A stretch of 64,000 nucleotides of DNA, taken from positions 1 to 64,000 of the forward strand of contig CAMRHE010001076.1 in the NCBI GenBank assembly GCA_947044405.1, read 5' to 3'. Source of the DNA: Leptodactylus fallax. Its lineage: Eukaryota; Chordata; Amphibia; Anura; Leptodactylidae. This document shows positions 12,523-27,500 of the stretch, one piece after another. How positions within the stretch are numbered: position 1 is the first letter of the stretch; each line of letters starts with the position of its first letter. The notes beneath the pieces were generated by a model, which ran no database searches, was not told where the DNA came from, and saw nothing but the letters and a program-made list of their open reading frames with translations. The position numbers were made by a program, and so were the translations under genes.

Positions 12523-15500
12523 TCACTGCTGTTTGCACTCGGCAGGCTGGACTGCTTCTTTCTGCCAGGAAGAAAGTGATAAATACGGAGACACATTAGA
12601 GAACCAATCATAAGTCACATCATACAAAGGTATCTACAGAGATCTCTAGTCACAATACAGGGGCCTCCGACAACACACACTGGTGGGGGGCTGGTACAGT
12701 TACATTCTGTATTATACTCTAGAGCTGCACTCACTATTCTGCTGGTGCAGTCACTGTGTACATACATTACATTACTTATCCTGTACTGATCCTGAGTTAC
12801 ATCCTGTATTATACTCCAGAGCTGCACTCACTATTCTGCTCATACAGTCACCGTGTACATACATTACATTACTTATCCTGTACTGATCCTGAGTTACATC
12901 CTGTATTATACTCCAGAGCTGCACTCACTATTCTGCTGGTGCAGTCACTGTGTACATACATTACATTGCTTATCCTGTACTGATCCTGAGTTACATCCTG
13001 TATTATACTCCAGAGCTGCACTCACCATACTGCCAAGTATATAGTGCCACTTCGTGCCTAGCACTTGTCCTAAAGTTACAGCCTGCCTAATACCCTACAG
13101 CTGCATTAGCAATTCTGTTAGAGATTTCAGCTCTGAAACCAAGAGAATTGTGAATTTATGGCAAAAAAGGAACAGACCTACATGCTGTGCACCACATTTA
13201 TTTCACCTTGTCCAGGTCATGGCTTAACAGGAAAGGGGATGCGGTTTAATATATGACATTGTACGCCAAATCGCACTAAAATGCTTAAGCTGACAAATAT
13301 GTGGTATAAACATGACTGTTTAAGACGCATCAAATTTATCATCCAGTATTAGCCGGTGTGGCACTTAAAGGGGTTGCCAAGGCAAAAATGGACAACCCTT
13401 TTAAGTTTTAAATAACCCGGGGGCAGTGAAAAAAAAAAGATAAAATAAAATTTAATACTCGCCTGTCCTCGATTCTCCGGTCTCCTCCCAGCGCATTCCA
13501 GACCTTCTGCTCAACAGGTCTTTCCCGAGTTCCCCAGGAAGAGACCCGGGAGAAGCCGCCGGAGCAGAGGAACGGGAACATGCCAGTAGGACACCGGAGA
13601 ATCGGGAACAGGCGAGTACGCTTTTTAGTTTTTTCACTGCTCCCAGCTGATTTAAAAGTTAAAGGGGTTGTCCAATTTTGCCTGGACAACCCCTTTAAAG
13701 AATGTCTTGCCCAATTTTATGCTGATGACTTCCTTTAAGACAAGGTTACTAATGTATGTACTCTTATGCATGTTGATTCCTTCTCTATGTGAACTACAAT
13801 ATGGTGTTTAAAGGATGGACCTGAAGACAAAGACAGGTAGACAGAGCACAGGCTGCACAGTAAGCACACGGACAGGTTGGTTATGATAAGAACATTGGTT
13901 AGTTTTCCCAACAGAGCAGTTAGTATGCTGGAGAGGTTATCTGTAGAAATGAGGACACTGCCCAGGACAGATCGCATGAGCGCAAAATAGCTGTAAGGTC
14001 CATGAAACAGCGGGAGTTTAATATTGATGATCTATACCCTATACCTATAGGGAGACCACGAGTGGTGACGGGGGGGGGGGGGGGGGGGGAAGTTAGGCAC
14101 TTCCGGGCCTTTTCCAGTCTCCTGAATGACATCAGGGACCCCTGAAGCCTGTGATTGGTCCTCAGCATCACATGACATCACCATGCCTACATCTTTCTGT
14201 CAATCACGATCACATCATGTGACTGGCGTGTCCCAGTTACAGGCCTCAGCAGTGCCTGACATCATCAGGCCTGAAAAGGAGGAAGACCAGCACCGGAGTA
14301 CAGGTGAGGTGAATAACACTTCAATCTGAACAAAATTTCAGGTAAAAGCTCGCAAACATTGTAATAACTGTACCCAAATAACTGACGTGCACAAAATCAC
14401 GCCTATTATCCGAATTAACGACCGGTTTTGGATATTTTTCGTTAAATTGCCTGGACCTATAAAGGTATAGTCACCTATTTTAGATAAAGAGACTGTGCAA
14501 ACCTGCGCTCTGATGATCTTAGTTTATATTTTACTGAAGCACATTGTTAAAGGGGTTGTCCAGAATTAGAAAAACAAAGCTTTTTTTTCTCCCCAGCACC
14601 ATACCTGGGCATAGGTTGTTTTTAGTTCTGTAGTGCAACTCCATTCGCTTTAAAGAGGACCGTTCACGTCCTCATTGATGTACGGTATTATACACCGCTA
14701 GAAAGCTGACAGTTCGCTCAATGCAGCGCACTGTCGCTTTCTAGCAGTATATAACAGTGCACATCAATGAGAAAGTGAAAGGTCCTCTTTAAGAGAGATG
14801 AGCTTTCATTACTTGACAATTGAATCCTGGACAACCCCTTTGCAGCCAACACATCCCTTACATGTACCCCTGCAGAACCACAACCCCTCAGTACACCATT
14901 GTACACCCCTTTTACAATTAGGCCAGGCTGCCATGACATTCTTATAGTACTTTACAGTCATAGTACATTGCAGAGCGTTATCATTGCTCAAACGCATATG
15001 TATATATCAACTCCAACCTCTAGGCGTATACAGGAATGACCCCAGCAAGCCGAGATCTTGAAGACGTTGACTATAGTATAGTCTTATTACAGTTAAAGTT
15101 ACAGAATATTTCCTTGTACAAGAGGTCTTCAGTTTTATGCAGATATTTCTAAACCTTTACAATAATTTTGCTACAAAGTAACGCAAACAATTGAACAGAG
15201 ATTGTGGCCACAAGCAGCAGACAGAAAAAAAAAAGTGAACTGGCAAAAGTAAGATTGTCCCACTAAAACCCCAAAGCTGGATGAGTGATCGTGACGGGTG
15301 ATAGAGGACAAAGGCTGAGGAAAGGAATCAGAGAGGAGGGGGATGACACAAATGGCGAGCCACCTTACCTAGGATTGTATGAATGACAAACAAAAAAAAT
15401 TACACCTAAACAGAAAAAAAAATGGAAGAGATCAATCAAAGCGAACATGGAGGGAAAAAAAATAAAAATCTGATCAAATCAGACAGATGATTCTAGTCAA

Positions 15501-18500
15501 ATAGGCAGAGCTATACCAAAGAAACACAAGATAGTGAACCTCTCATCTGGTATTACTGGGACCCAAAAGATGCCGCATTATCTGACCAGATTAGGTTACT
15601 ATCACTTACATTTAACCAATTATATCGTATTCTGATTATGTCTGCTCATTCTAACATGAAACAGCTGGTGGAGAGAAGTGAAGAACATAAATGTGAGCAA
15701 TGTCCCACATACATTACATTGCTTATCCTATATGGATTGAGAATAAGATTGTCACTGTGTACATACATTACATTACTGATCCTGTACTGATCCTGAGTTA
15801 CATCCTGTATTATACTCCAGAGCTGCGCTCATTATTCTGCTGGTGCAGTCACTGTGTACATACATTACATTACTTATCCTGTACTGATCCTGAGTTACAT
15901 CCTGTATTATACTCCAGAGCTGCACTCACTATTCTGCTGGTGCAGTCACTGTGTACATACATTACATTACTGATCCTGTACTGATCCTGAGTTACATCCT
16001 GTATTATACTCCAGAGCTGCGCTCATTATTCTGCTGGTGCAGTCACTGTGTACATACATTACATTACTTATCCTGTACTGATCCTGAGTTACATCCTGTA
16101 TTATACTCCAGAGCTGCACTCACTATTCTGCTGGTACAGTCACTGTGTACATACATTACATTACTTATCCTGTACTGATCCTGAGTTACATCTTGTATTA
16201 TACTCCAGAGCTGCACTCACTATTCTGCTGGTGCAGTCACTGTGTACATACATTACATTTCTTATCCTGTACTGATCCTGAGTTACATCCTGTATTATAC
16301 TCCAGAGCTGCACTCACTATTCTGCTGGTGCAGTCACTGTGTACATACATTACATTACTGATCCTGTACTGATCCTGAGTTACATCCTGTATTATACTCC
16401 AGAGCTACACTCACTATTCTGCTGGTGCAGTCACTGTGTACATACATTACATTACTGATCCTGTACTGATCCTGAGTTACATCCTGTATTATACTCCAGA
16501 GCTGCGCTCACTATTCTGCTGGTGCAGTCACTGTGTACATACATTACATTACTTATCCTGTACTGATCCTGAGTTACATCCTGTATTATACTCCAGAGCT
16601 GCACTCACTATTCTGCTGGTACAGTCACTGTGTACATACATTACATTACTTATCCTGTACTGATCCTGAGTTACATCTTGTATTATACTCCAGAGCTGCA
16701 CTCACTATTCTGCTGGTGCAGTCACTGTGTACATACATTACATTTCTTATCCTGTACTGATCCTGAGTTACATCCTGTATTATACTCCAGAGCTGCACTC
16801 ACTATTCTGCTGGTGCAGTCACTGTGTACATACATTACATTTCTTATCCTGTACTGATCCTGAGTTACATCCTGTATTATACTCCAGAGCTGCACTCACT
16901 ATTCTGCTGGTGGTCTGAGTTTCATGTATTTGGAAAGTTGCTGTATGCATTTACAATGTGACTTCCACTTCCAGCTGCTATTACTCATGCTCATGTACAT
17001 ACATTATAAATGGCAGAACCTCCAGAAATGCACAAGTTGAGTTCAGCTCAATGTCCGAATGGCAGTGTGACATCATCAACAGGTAACCATATAAGAACCT
17101 GAAGACATTGGCACAGTGCAGGCCTTTTTTTTTTTTTTTTTTTTTTTGGTATAGTTCTGCCCTACAGACTGATTACAACAAAAATTTAGACGTTCATGAT
17201 TCTAGACAGTGCCCCCAAATGGACAAGGCAGTAAACCGCTCACAGCTAGGCGACTCATGCAGTACAAAGCACATGCTGGTGCAGAACATATGGGAACCGA
17301 TTAGTTGGATTAGAGAACGACTATCTGCAATAAGAGACAATTTCACACATTTATGATAAATGCTCAGGGCCGACTATTCTGATTTGGCCCCCGTCTAGTC
17401 TACAAGGAGCCTGAAGGTATTGTACATTGTAGTCCATGTATTTTGGGTCGGTGTATAGCCAATTGTGCGGCGCATTTATATGCGGCTAGGGAGACATCAC
17501 AGTTTATACAGTGGTGCGGAGGTCACAGATTTACTGTGCTCTACAGGCGCTGCTCATTCCTGTATATTATCAGCTCTGATCATTACATATTCTATATTAT
17601 TTATACCACTACTTGTTCTGTCACAGTTCATGTAATAATTCCCTTTACAACCTCACAGGTTCACAATGAGGTAATGGCATGACAACAGCTTGGCAGAACC
17701 TACTTTATCAGCATTTGGCTCATCATCATCATCATCTTCCTCACATTCCTCTTCTCCTTCCATCTCCTAAAATCAGAAAAGACATGAAAACCAGGAAAGT
17801 AATAATGAAAGTGATCAACTACATGGAACAGAAACTACTGATGCCTACTTGGGGTTGGATTTCTACAGTGGAAATATTAAATAACTATTCGAATAGGTCA
17901 ATTAATCAGATTCTGGGGACCTTACAGATCAGCTGGTTGAAGAGGCTTCTTCACTGAAGCACAGTGCCAAACATTGTATAGTGGCTGAGTTTGCTGTTGC
18001 AGCTCGGTTGAATGGGACTGAGCTGCTGCTGCACTATGTGACCGATGAATATGATGTCGAGCACTATGGAGTCTTAAAACAGCTGATTTGTAAAGGCCCT
18101 GGGTGCTAGACTCCCACCAATCAGATAATGATGACCTATTCTAAGGATCAATATGTGATCGGTGGGTGTCCAACAACCAGGAGAGGCCATTAATATGCAA
18201 GGTGGGTTGTGACAAATTTAGTCAGCCCCTGCCATCTCTCCAGACATATTGATTGCATTTCCTATGCGATAACAATGCATTGTACTATTACTCCGTAACT
18301 CATCCTTAATATTTTAGAATAAAATCGACAACTGGGTGTTACAATCCCCATAAAGGGCAGTTCCCCTACACAGTCTTGCATGTTCAGCACTGACCATCCT
18401 GCACCAATAACAACCAATTGACATTTAAACATTTCCAGGAGGAATAACAGAGGAGCATCCCAATGCATTGTAAAAAAGATACTAGAATTACTTCATAACT

Positions 18501-21500
18501 AATACAAGTATATATGAAAATATACATCGCAGGAGAGTCGGCAGGTCGTCTTCAAGAGTAAACAAGAAAGGTAAGCTCACCTCTTCTTCTCCTTCCTCCC
18601 CCTCTTCAAACTGCAAAAAATAAAAAAAAAAAATCTTTATTAATTTTCACATAAAACATTCTACAGCAGTATCACAGCTATAACCTTAGCCAACCAATAA
18701 TATATGACACATCAGCTTGGGTGCAGGACACAGGCTTAACATACAAGCGCCAAGGCCTCTTCACTGCATTGTATAGTGGCTGTGCTTGGTATCGCAGCTC
18801 AGTCTCATTCATTTCAATGGGACTGAACTGCACATCAGCCATGCGACCAGTAAATGTGAGCTCATTGGCCTGTGAAGTGGAAGCAGTTCTCCCCTAAATA
18901 TTGCAGCTGCTTTCAACAGCTAATAGGTAGGTGTGCCATGTGTAGGACCCCTGCCGATCAGATATTAATGACCTAACCGCAGGAAAGGCCATGCCTATTT
19001 TGGTCCTGGAAACCCCCTTTAACTATCCACATCCAGCCCTGCTCATCACTGTAGAACCCCTAGGAACGTAACTGAATGAATGGATTCCCCAAAACATTCT
19101 ACTGTGAACAATTTTTATTGCGGTCACACATGGGAGAATACATATATAAAACCTTCCCTGAGAGCAGGACAGGACACAGAGAAGCTGAGTTTTGTGATAT
19201 AGGAGAATATAATTTGGGGCAGGAATAATTCTTTAAAGAAGTCCTAGGAGAGTAATCTGCTCTTTGCTAGAATTGTCAGAGGACCAACCCTTTAATAGGT
19301 GCAATAAATGGAAAAAGATTTGGTGCATGTCACATACACTGTCCTCATCCTCAATGGCTTCTCCAGTGAAATACAGAACAGCTCGTGGAACTATTCTTTC
19401 CCGGAAAAAGTGGCCGAGCTCAAAGTCAGCTGCTAAAGAGCTCTCCATCTCATCATCCTGTAAAGAATAGATTGATATAAGTTGCCAGTGAGATTCTCAA
19501 TTAATAGCCAATTTCCATATCACTCATATCATGTACATTTCTCACTTACCAATTCTTCTCCATCTCCCGTTACTGGGGGAAAAAATAAAAATTTGGTCAA
19601 AACATGTACATGTAAATAGAATAAAAAGAGAAAAGAATAGAATAGATGTAATGTTACTTATACATTGATACTAATAGAAAAACATAACACTAAAGATAGT
19701 AGAAATGGAAGAGGCATACAAGTAAATTGTACTAAGCTGAAGCTTTAACCCCTTCCCATTCTGTGCCATACATATCAGAGGGCCGTAATAACGCACAGCC
19801 AGCCCCGTCTCAATGCTCCGGATAAGAGCCAACCGTGATCCCAACTGCTGAATTTCTTACATGCCTCAGCATTTGCATAGGTTTTACAGACAAAGGGAGC
19901 TCCATCTATAAACCTATTGATACACCTGCAATGCAGCTGTGATGTGCAGCAATGGCAGCCAGGGCCAAATAAAGGTCCCCAGGACTGCCATGGACAGGAG
20001 TCAATTAGGATGAGAGTCAATAACGTCCCCTACAATGCGCTGTGACTGGTTTCATTTTAAAGGGAGTCTGTCACCATGTGAAGCATACTAAACCAGCAAC
20101 AGATACATTCAGGTAAAGCCTGACCTAATGCATTTTTATCCATGAAAATTGGTTGCAGAGATATTCATACATTTCAGCAGTCTGGAGCACTGAAGGTGGT
20201 TCCATTGCTCCAAACTGTTAAGCCCCACGCTGTGCTAATACTCTGACAGGAGCACAAGAAAATAGGGCCAGGTGACATTTCCCTATAGCTCTCTGGCCCC
20301 ATTACTCAAAAAAGGGTAGGGAAAGAAGGTGTGAGTAGCAGTTTGGAGCAAAGGAACCGCCCTCAGTGCTCCAGATGGCTCATTTGCATATTATGAAATA
20401 AATGAATATCTTGGCAACGGAGGCACAAAGTTTCATGGGGAAAAATGAGTTACATTTAGACCCAACTATGTTACTAGTTTACTATTCTTCACCCTGGTGA
20501 CAGACTTTTAAAAGGGAGTCTATCACCAAAATCCAGTATATCAACTCAGCCACGGCAATCTATGACCACACAACAGGAATCACAGCTAAAGTTGCTGTAT
20601 TACTCAAGCCTTAAGTCTAGAAAATTGGAGGATGGACCTTGGGGATTTACCTCTGATTGGGGTGAAAAAGTTGAAGAAGGACTCATTAGGAACTTGTTTT
20701 GTTATGGTCCGTACGGTGCCACGTCCCTTGTGCTTCTGCTTCTTTTTGATGGTTTTAACTGTAACATTCTTGCCTTTTTTTCCAGTCGATAGTGCACCTA
20801 TTATCAGGGAAAAGACCCGTATGAATTACATCTTACCTATATTATCAGTGCTGTGTGTGGTGGTGAAACTCAGCCCATTTGCTTAATGCACCAGGAATTC
20901 TGCAAGCTGGTATAAGGTGCACTATATGAAAGAAGTCATCCAGAACATAAGAGCTACCTGACTAATATTCTGTAGGCCCCCCTCATGCCACCAAAACAGC
21001 TAAGATCTGTCAAATAAGTGTCTGTTTGGGAGTCCAATACTACAATCCCCACAGATCACAAGAAAGGGGGTCCCCTTGCACCCACATATGAAGACAGAAT
21101 CGGCTGCGCAGGTGTGCGGTCTCTCTAGTCATCACTATTGGACGCACTATATGACTGCTACCCCCCAGAGATGAGTACCCTGGCAGAAGGTCTGTGCAAC
21201 CACTATTGCATGCAGACAGAGGTCCCACAACTATCCATCACAGCCTGGCCCCAACCAGTGTCGGACAAATGCTTAAGCTTACTAGAGATGAGGGAAGTGG
21301 TTCATAATGACACGGGTTTGTTATGAATTCTCAAAAAGCTTTGGTTTCGTCAGAACCTAGAATGTTTGGTTTTCGCCACCCACAAATCATTATTCTATTC
21401 AGAATCTCTTCAGACCCCAGAGTATAATAAGTAGAAGCCCACAGGAGAAAATAAACACAGACACAAACCTTCACCACTTCTCCTGGGCATTCGCTCAAAG

Positions 21501-24500
21501 TGTCATGACTTCAGCACACCCAAGGTGACCACTGAGGACACAGGTGGAGAAGACGCTGAAGGAGACTACAAGAGCCCACAGGTGAAGACCAGACACCCAG
21601 GAGAGGAGAGTATCAGTAGGTTTTTTTTTTCTCTGCACCTCTGCTTAATGCACTCTGGGTTCAGAAGAGACACCAGAGTATAATAGCATTTCCAGTTCAG
21701 ACATGTTCAGTTTAAAGTGAAACTTGCCGGCCAACCACACATATATTTGCAAGACAAATCTTTTGAGGTTTGCCCATCTCTAATGCTGACCCATATTTCC
21801 TGCTTCCAATACATAAACGTCAAGAGCTGATTGTTCGCTTGCTGCCCAATAAACCCCAGGCTTTGACAGTCACAATTGTCATGAGATAATAGGGTTAATC
21901 ATTTTACCCGTCACTGGTTGTAATGTTATAGATAAATCTCTATCTTTATTCATGTGATCAAATCAGCCGATCAGTGCTTAGAGTAATTCCCACTTGTTGT
22001 AAAATAACTTACCCCTCACAATCGACTATTTCAGGGCCTTCAAATGAAAAGGGATCAGCAGAGTCCGGCTCAGACTTCATCTTGTAGATTTTCGTCAGGA
22101 TAGTGTTAGTGAAAAACTCATTAGGTTCAAAGTGGAACTCTATTGTGAAAGACTGAAAAATAACGGATGACAAATCTTATATAAGTATAGGAGACCAGAG
22201 CAGAGACCCTTTAGGACTGCACTGCAACCACATATGATAGATCTAATAGACTGCAAGCACTAACTGGCTATAGCCATTGGCTTAAGGGTTATTCACAAGA
22301 CCAAGTCTCTGCAGTGAAACAAACTCCGTGCATGCTGAATTTACCAAACTAAACAGTATGCGGGTGACTGACTCCTAGCACTATACACTTATCCGTACAG
22401 GACACCATTTCAGGGGAAGATGGAGACTTCTAGCATCATAGATAACTATAATCCTAGGAGCCAGTCTCCCTGCAGACTGATCAGGCCAGTAAATCCAGCA
22501 TGCACATAGAGTGAGCGTCACAGCCGGTCATGTAAAGATGCCCTTTCAGATACTTACTAATATCTATATACAATGTGCTAAACAAATAATTTCATAGAAA
22601 GCCCTGACAATTCCAGTCTACTCACCATTGGCTGACCTGGCTCAGAAAATTTCACCTTTACGTCCTGCAAGTGTTTTAATATTGGCTCATCATATTCCTG
22701 TGTGAAGAACAAAAATGTGAATAAACTACAGGGAAAAAAAAGTGTATATTTAAAGAGGTTTTTATGGACTGTTAAAGCCCTATCCTTAAAAGGGGTTTCT
22801 CAGGCCTTATCAACGGATGACCTGTCCTTATAATATGTAACCAATTAAAATTCTGTAAAGTTCAACATCCAAGAACACGGCAGATCAGCGTCGGTGGCGG
22901 CACTCATTATGGGCTCGTTAGGCTTCACAGGCCAAGTAACATCACGTTCATCGTCACATGGCCTATTCGCAGCACAGTCCCATTCTGGTGAATGGGGCAA
23001 AGCTGCAATACCAAGCACAGCCACTATATAATTGTACAGCGCTGTTCTGGGTATTCTGTTAACAGGTTGCAGTGCTCACCCAAATTCTGCAGTACCCTCA
23101 AACAGCTGATTAATTGTGGGAAACTGGGTGTTAGACAACTGATCTTCAATTGATGACATCCACTGATAAGCCTGGAAACCCCCTTTAAAATAAGATTAGT
23201 GGGGGTCAACTTTCAGCCCCACCACCCATCAGCTGATTGAGTGGGCTGTGGAGCGCTGGAACAGGCACAGCTCCATACATTGTCTAGTGGCAGCGAGTGT
23301 TAATGTTGCTCTCTTGTTCCCTTGTATAGGAGAGATCTACAGTAACATTCACAGTAATGACACAATGTACATACGTGTCTACTCCTAAGTGCCACAGACT
23401 CTTCACTCAGAGTAGGCACAGGTCTGATATTGATGACCTATCCTAAGGATCGTCATCAATATAAAAGTTTGAGAAAACCCCTTTAACAGGGGATTTTCTT
23501 ATCGTAACCCACACATGTTCTGAATAAATGGTGAAATTCACTGTACAGTCTTCAGAAATTTCACATGAACGTCAGTAGTCAACATCTGTGCCCAACAAAC
23601 TGCAAAGCGAGTGTCCAAGTAGAGTGCAATGGATTTCAGGAAAGAAAAAACTGGGGGTATCTTACCTGCAAAGATATATTGATCATGTCTACATTCCTAA
23701 ATATTGTGAGCCAGAAGTCTGGAATACCCTTGGGGTCTTCTGTATTTGGTGCATCTGATATGTTCATTTTCTTTTTCACATCTTCCTATAAAAAACAGAA
23801 AAGAACTGAGTTTTAGCAAAACTACCCAACATAATTATAGCTGCCACACTTAAAGGGGTTGTCCAGGAAGGGACCAACACCTGTGGAAGTCAAGGGATGT
23901 GTAAAAATTAAAAACACACACTCGCCTGTCCTCGGTCACCAGCACCTCATTGCCGAAAATACTGTGCCCAGCAACCGTGGAGGCCACTGATTAGTCTCAG
24001 CAGTCAGGTGGGGTGCAGTACTTTCTGAAACAAGGCGCTGAGATGAGACAAAATGGATACTGGCAGAAGTCAACGGAGCACCAGGGACAGGTGTTTATCA
24101 GCCTTCAGGTTTAATCTGAGCATTTACCACAAAGTTAAGTAAAGAGAAAAGTAATTGGATGTCACAGCAAATGTTACTAAAACTCTGGCAGCACAAGAGC
24201 AGAATATAAGACATACGCTGAAATCACAATTTGCAAGGGAAATGTTACATTTGGGATTTACAGGTCTTGCTGCCCAATGATGAATAGCGAAATAAAAGCC
24301 AGACTTGTAAACGATGTGGCGGCTTGCCATTCATTTAGTAATCCTGCACTCTGGTTACTTACTGATAGTTTTTCTTTGTCTTCCTCTTCACCAGCACTGT
24401 GCCATTCACATTCTGCATCTGTTGGCTCTTCCTCTCCTGTAACGACGACTCTCCTCTGGAAACAAAATTCACCCCATAAGAACTTTGCAGACTTTTCCTT

Positions 24501-27500
24501 TGTGAGACTTAAAAAAGGCAATAAATGTTCCTTAACGCATGTAGGTATGCAACTGAGCAGTACAGGGATAGGAGATTAATGTTTCTGGCTGAAATACCCC
24601 TTTACAAATACACACGTTTTGGCCTTAAAAGGATTTTGTGAGACTAAAGTTTTGAAGACCTATTCGTAGGATAGGTCGCCAATAACAGATCGGTGGGGGT
24701 CAGGCACCCAGCATCACTACAGATCAGCTATTTGAAGAGACTGCAGTGTTCAGTTGAGCGCTGCGGCCTCTTCACTACTTCGGCCCCAAGCACAACACAG
24801 TGTGCAACGTATGGATTGGTATCCGTGTACCATCCAGGATTTTCACTGACTGATGCACTTGAATGACTGGACAGAGCTGCAAAAACGGACAATATTTTGC
24901 TCAATTTGTGCTTGTAGGGCTGGACACACAGTCGTATAAACTACAGCCATCTGTATGGGCATGCACATATCTGCAGTTTTGGATAATAAACTACAGTCGT
25001 TTGATTGAGGCCTTACCAAACATTGCTGTACCCTGCATAGCAGCTGTACTTGGCATTGCAGCTCAGCCCCATTCACTTGAACAGTATTGGCACAAACATA
25101 TGGCTTGTGTCAGATCCCAGTGATCTAATACTGATGACCTATAAAAGATTTTTTTACTACTACATACCTTTTCAAACAAGGGATAGTACAAGGCTGCATA
25201 CTTTCTTTCCAGGTCGTGCACCTCCTCGTAGAATTTGGCTTCTACGTAAGCACATTTCGCCTGAAGTTGCTTCAGAGCATTGATTCGTCTCTTCACTGCT
25301 TTTGGTAAACTGCATGGGCAAAGATAAAAACCATTAAGTTGCATTTTTACCATCTCACAATCACTCCTCCATCAAAAAGTATTCCAGTGAGATCTGGTGT
25401 GAAGTATTTCATGGCGCAATTGTGTCATCTGGAGATTGAAATAAGCCCAAAGTACATAAGACAGACCACTAGATTAAACTGTGAGCTCTTGGGACTGATG
25501 TACAGTACATCATTGTACAATGGTGCAGAATAAGTGGGTGATATACGGGTAGTGAACTAATAGGATCACTGTTCCATCGCCCATCTGTCTGTGCTCTCCA
25601 GTTTTATAAAGTTCTTGTCTATATCCCCAGATGACTTACGTTTCAATATAGCTTGATGGTGTCTGAGAGACGCTGTCAAGTCTTTCCTGAAGGGCGGCGA
25701 GGACCTGAGGATTCTGCATTATCTGATCTGCCAGTTTTTCTGTTGACAAGAATAGAAACATCAGCAGTGATCACCAGTTCTGTAAATGTTTTGAGCAACT
25801 CTAAGGACCTCTCAACCTCAAGGGTTAGACTTTTCATTTGTAACTTTTGTTACAGCCAAAACTAGGAACGGAACCAAAAACCATCAAATTAAACTTCCCC
25901 CTCCTTTCAGACCCATCTGTAAAATGCATTAAGAAAACTGAAAAGCTGGAAAATTTACAGATGATTCCTTCACATGTACGGAAATATTCATCATGAAACA
26001 AAGACCCTGGTGCATGGCCTGTCAATGAATCACCAAAAAGCAATGCAGGGTGTATAAGTAGTTTGACAGTGGTTGAGGCATATAACCTGTAAGGGGCACA
26101 CGCAATACCTATGGTGTGATATTAGGAAGTCATTGGCACCCTGTGTGCCACCCTTTTGTACAATGAACTCTCCCTTGGAAGCAATACTTTATAGGTTAGA
26201 TTTTCCCATAATGCAGTATACTTAAATACCTCCCTAACACTCTGTATGAAATCAGAGACACAGAGGAATAGTATGGGCCCATAGAAGGAAAAGTGCAGCC
26301 AATGCAAAGTCCTGGGAATGCTCTGCACATGTACAAGCTTTTAATAAAGGAGATTGGTCAGCAGCTGCAGACTAACACCAAGGGGGCAGTGTGGGGCAGG
26401 GTTTAGTGAAGAGAATATGAGCATTCGCACCAAACCTCATTTTTTAGGCAACTGGATTCCTTTTCAGAGCCAGAGCTGGTACTACTTTAAAGGGGGACTT
26501 GCTGCGATTAGTGGGGTCAGAAACCTATGAGTCCCACAAATCAGCTGGTTGAAGAGGCTGCAACTTTCACTGAATACCAAGCATAGTGCTGTAAACAGCA
26601 TAGAGGCTGTGCTTGTTATTACAGCTCAGCCCCATTTACTTGAATGGGACTGAGATGCAGCTGTACCATATGACTGATGAACATGTAGATCCTTGGGTGT
26701 CAGACTCCCACCAATCATATATTGATGACCTATATATTAAAGAAAGGTTATCCATATGCAAGTCTCGTATAACCCCTTTAATAGGAAGAAGTCGGCTGAC
26801 AGATCCTCCCCTGTATGGGACATCCAAACAGTATGACTCCACTGCTAGATTTCTACTGTGGAAATTCAGCAGCAGGTTTTTGTTAAAGGATGGCACAGCA
26901 TTCCTGCAAGAATCGCCACATCATAATTTGACACGCTGCAGAATGAAAACCTGCATCACAGATCACTTACCTATCCTGGGGTACCGCTCCACCAGAATCT
27001 GGTCTCAGGGGTCATATGAGCCTCACAATCAGTGGTCGCTGATAAGCCAGTGATGTGAATGACGTCACTGGTCCCCTCCAGCGACCACTGCTTGGTCTCA
27101 GTGATCATGTAAGTCTCACGGCTTCTGCTGCAGAAAGCCATAGCACATGAGGGAAATGGGAAGGACTGGACATAGGAGTGCCGGGGATAGGAGAGAACGG
27201 CATTTTAATTTTATTTAGCAGGGGTTGCTCCAAATCCTGGCCGACACCTTTAACATGCAACGGCAATTAAAACTTCTCCATAAACAGAAAAACGTCACAG
27301 GAACAGAGAAGCAGTTACTTATATCCGTCAGTCCTTGTTTACACTTCCAGGCAATTCAAGAAACTCGTGTTTTACATTTTTCAGGGTGTATTTTTACCCT
27401 TCCATCATCGACAAGCTGAATTTCAATGCAACACACAGCAATAACTCATACACACGAAAGACGACATTACATTGTATGGCTGCAGCTCACCTTTCTTATC

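Noticed and set aside
15700..16918. Series of overlapping 63-94 residue frames starting MYIHYIT, also at 12.7, 38.4 and 46.9 kb
   Set aside because: They repeat every 97 bases because of the satellite unit; the unit is not divisible by three, and the frames have no start context, domain or splice support.
15700..16918. Regular repeat spacing resembling a CRISPR array
   Set aside because: Repeats are contiguous with no unique spacers, inside an intron of a vertebrate gene.
24843..25353. Several plus-strand frames of 77-86 residues
   Set aside because: They overlap a nap1l4 exon (25168-25309) in antisense and an interspersed repeat; no independent support.
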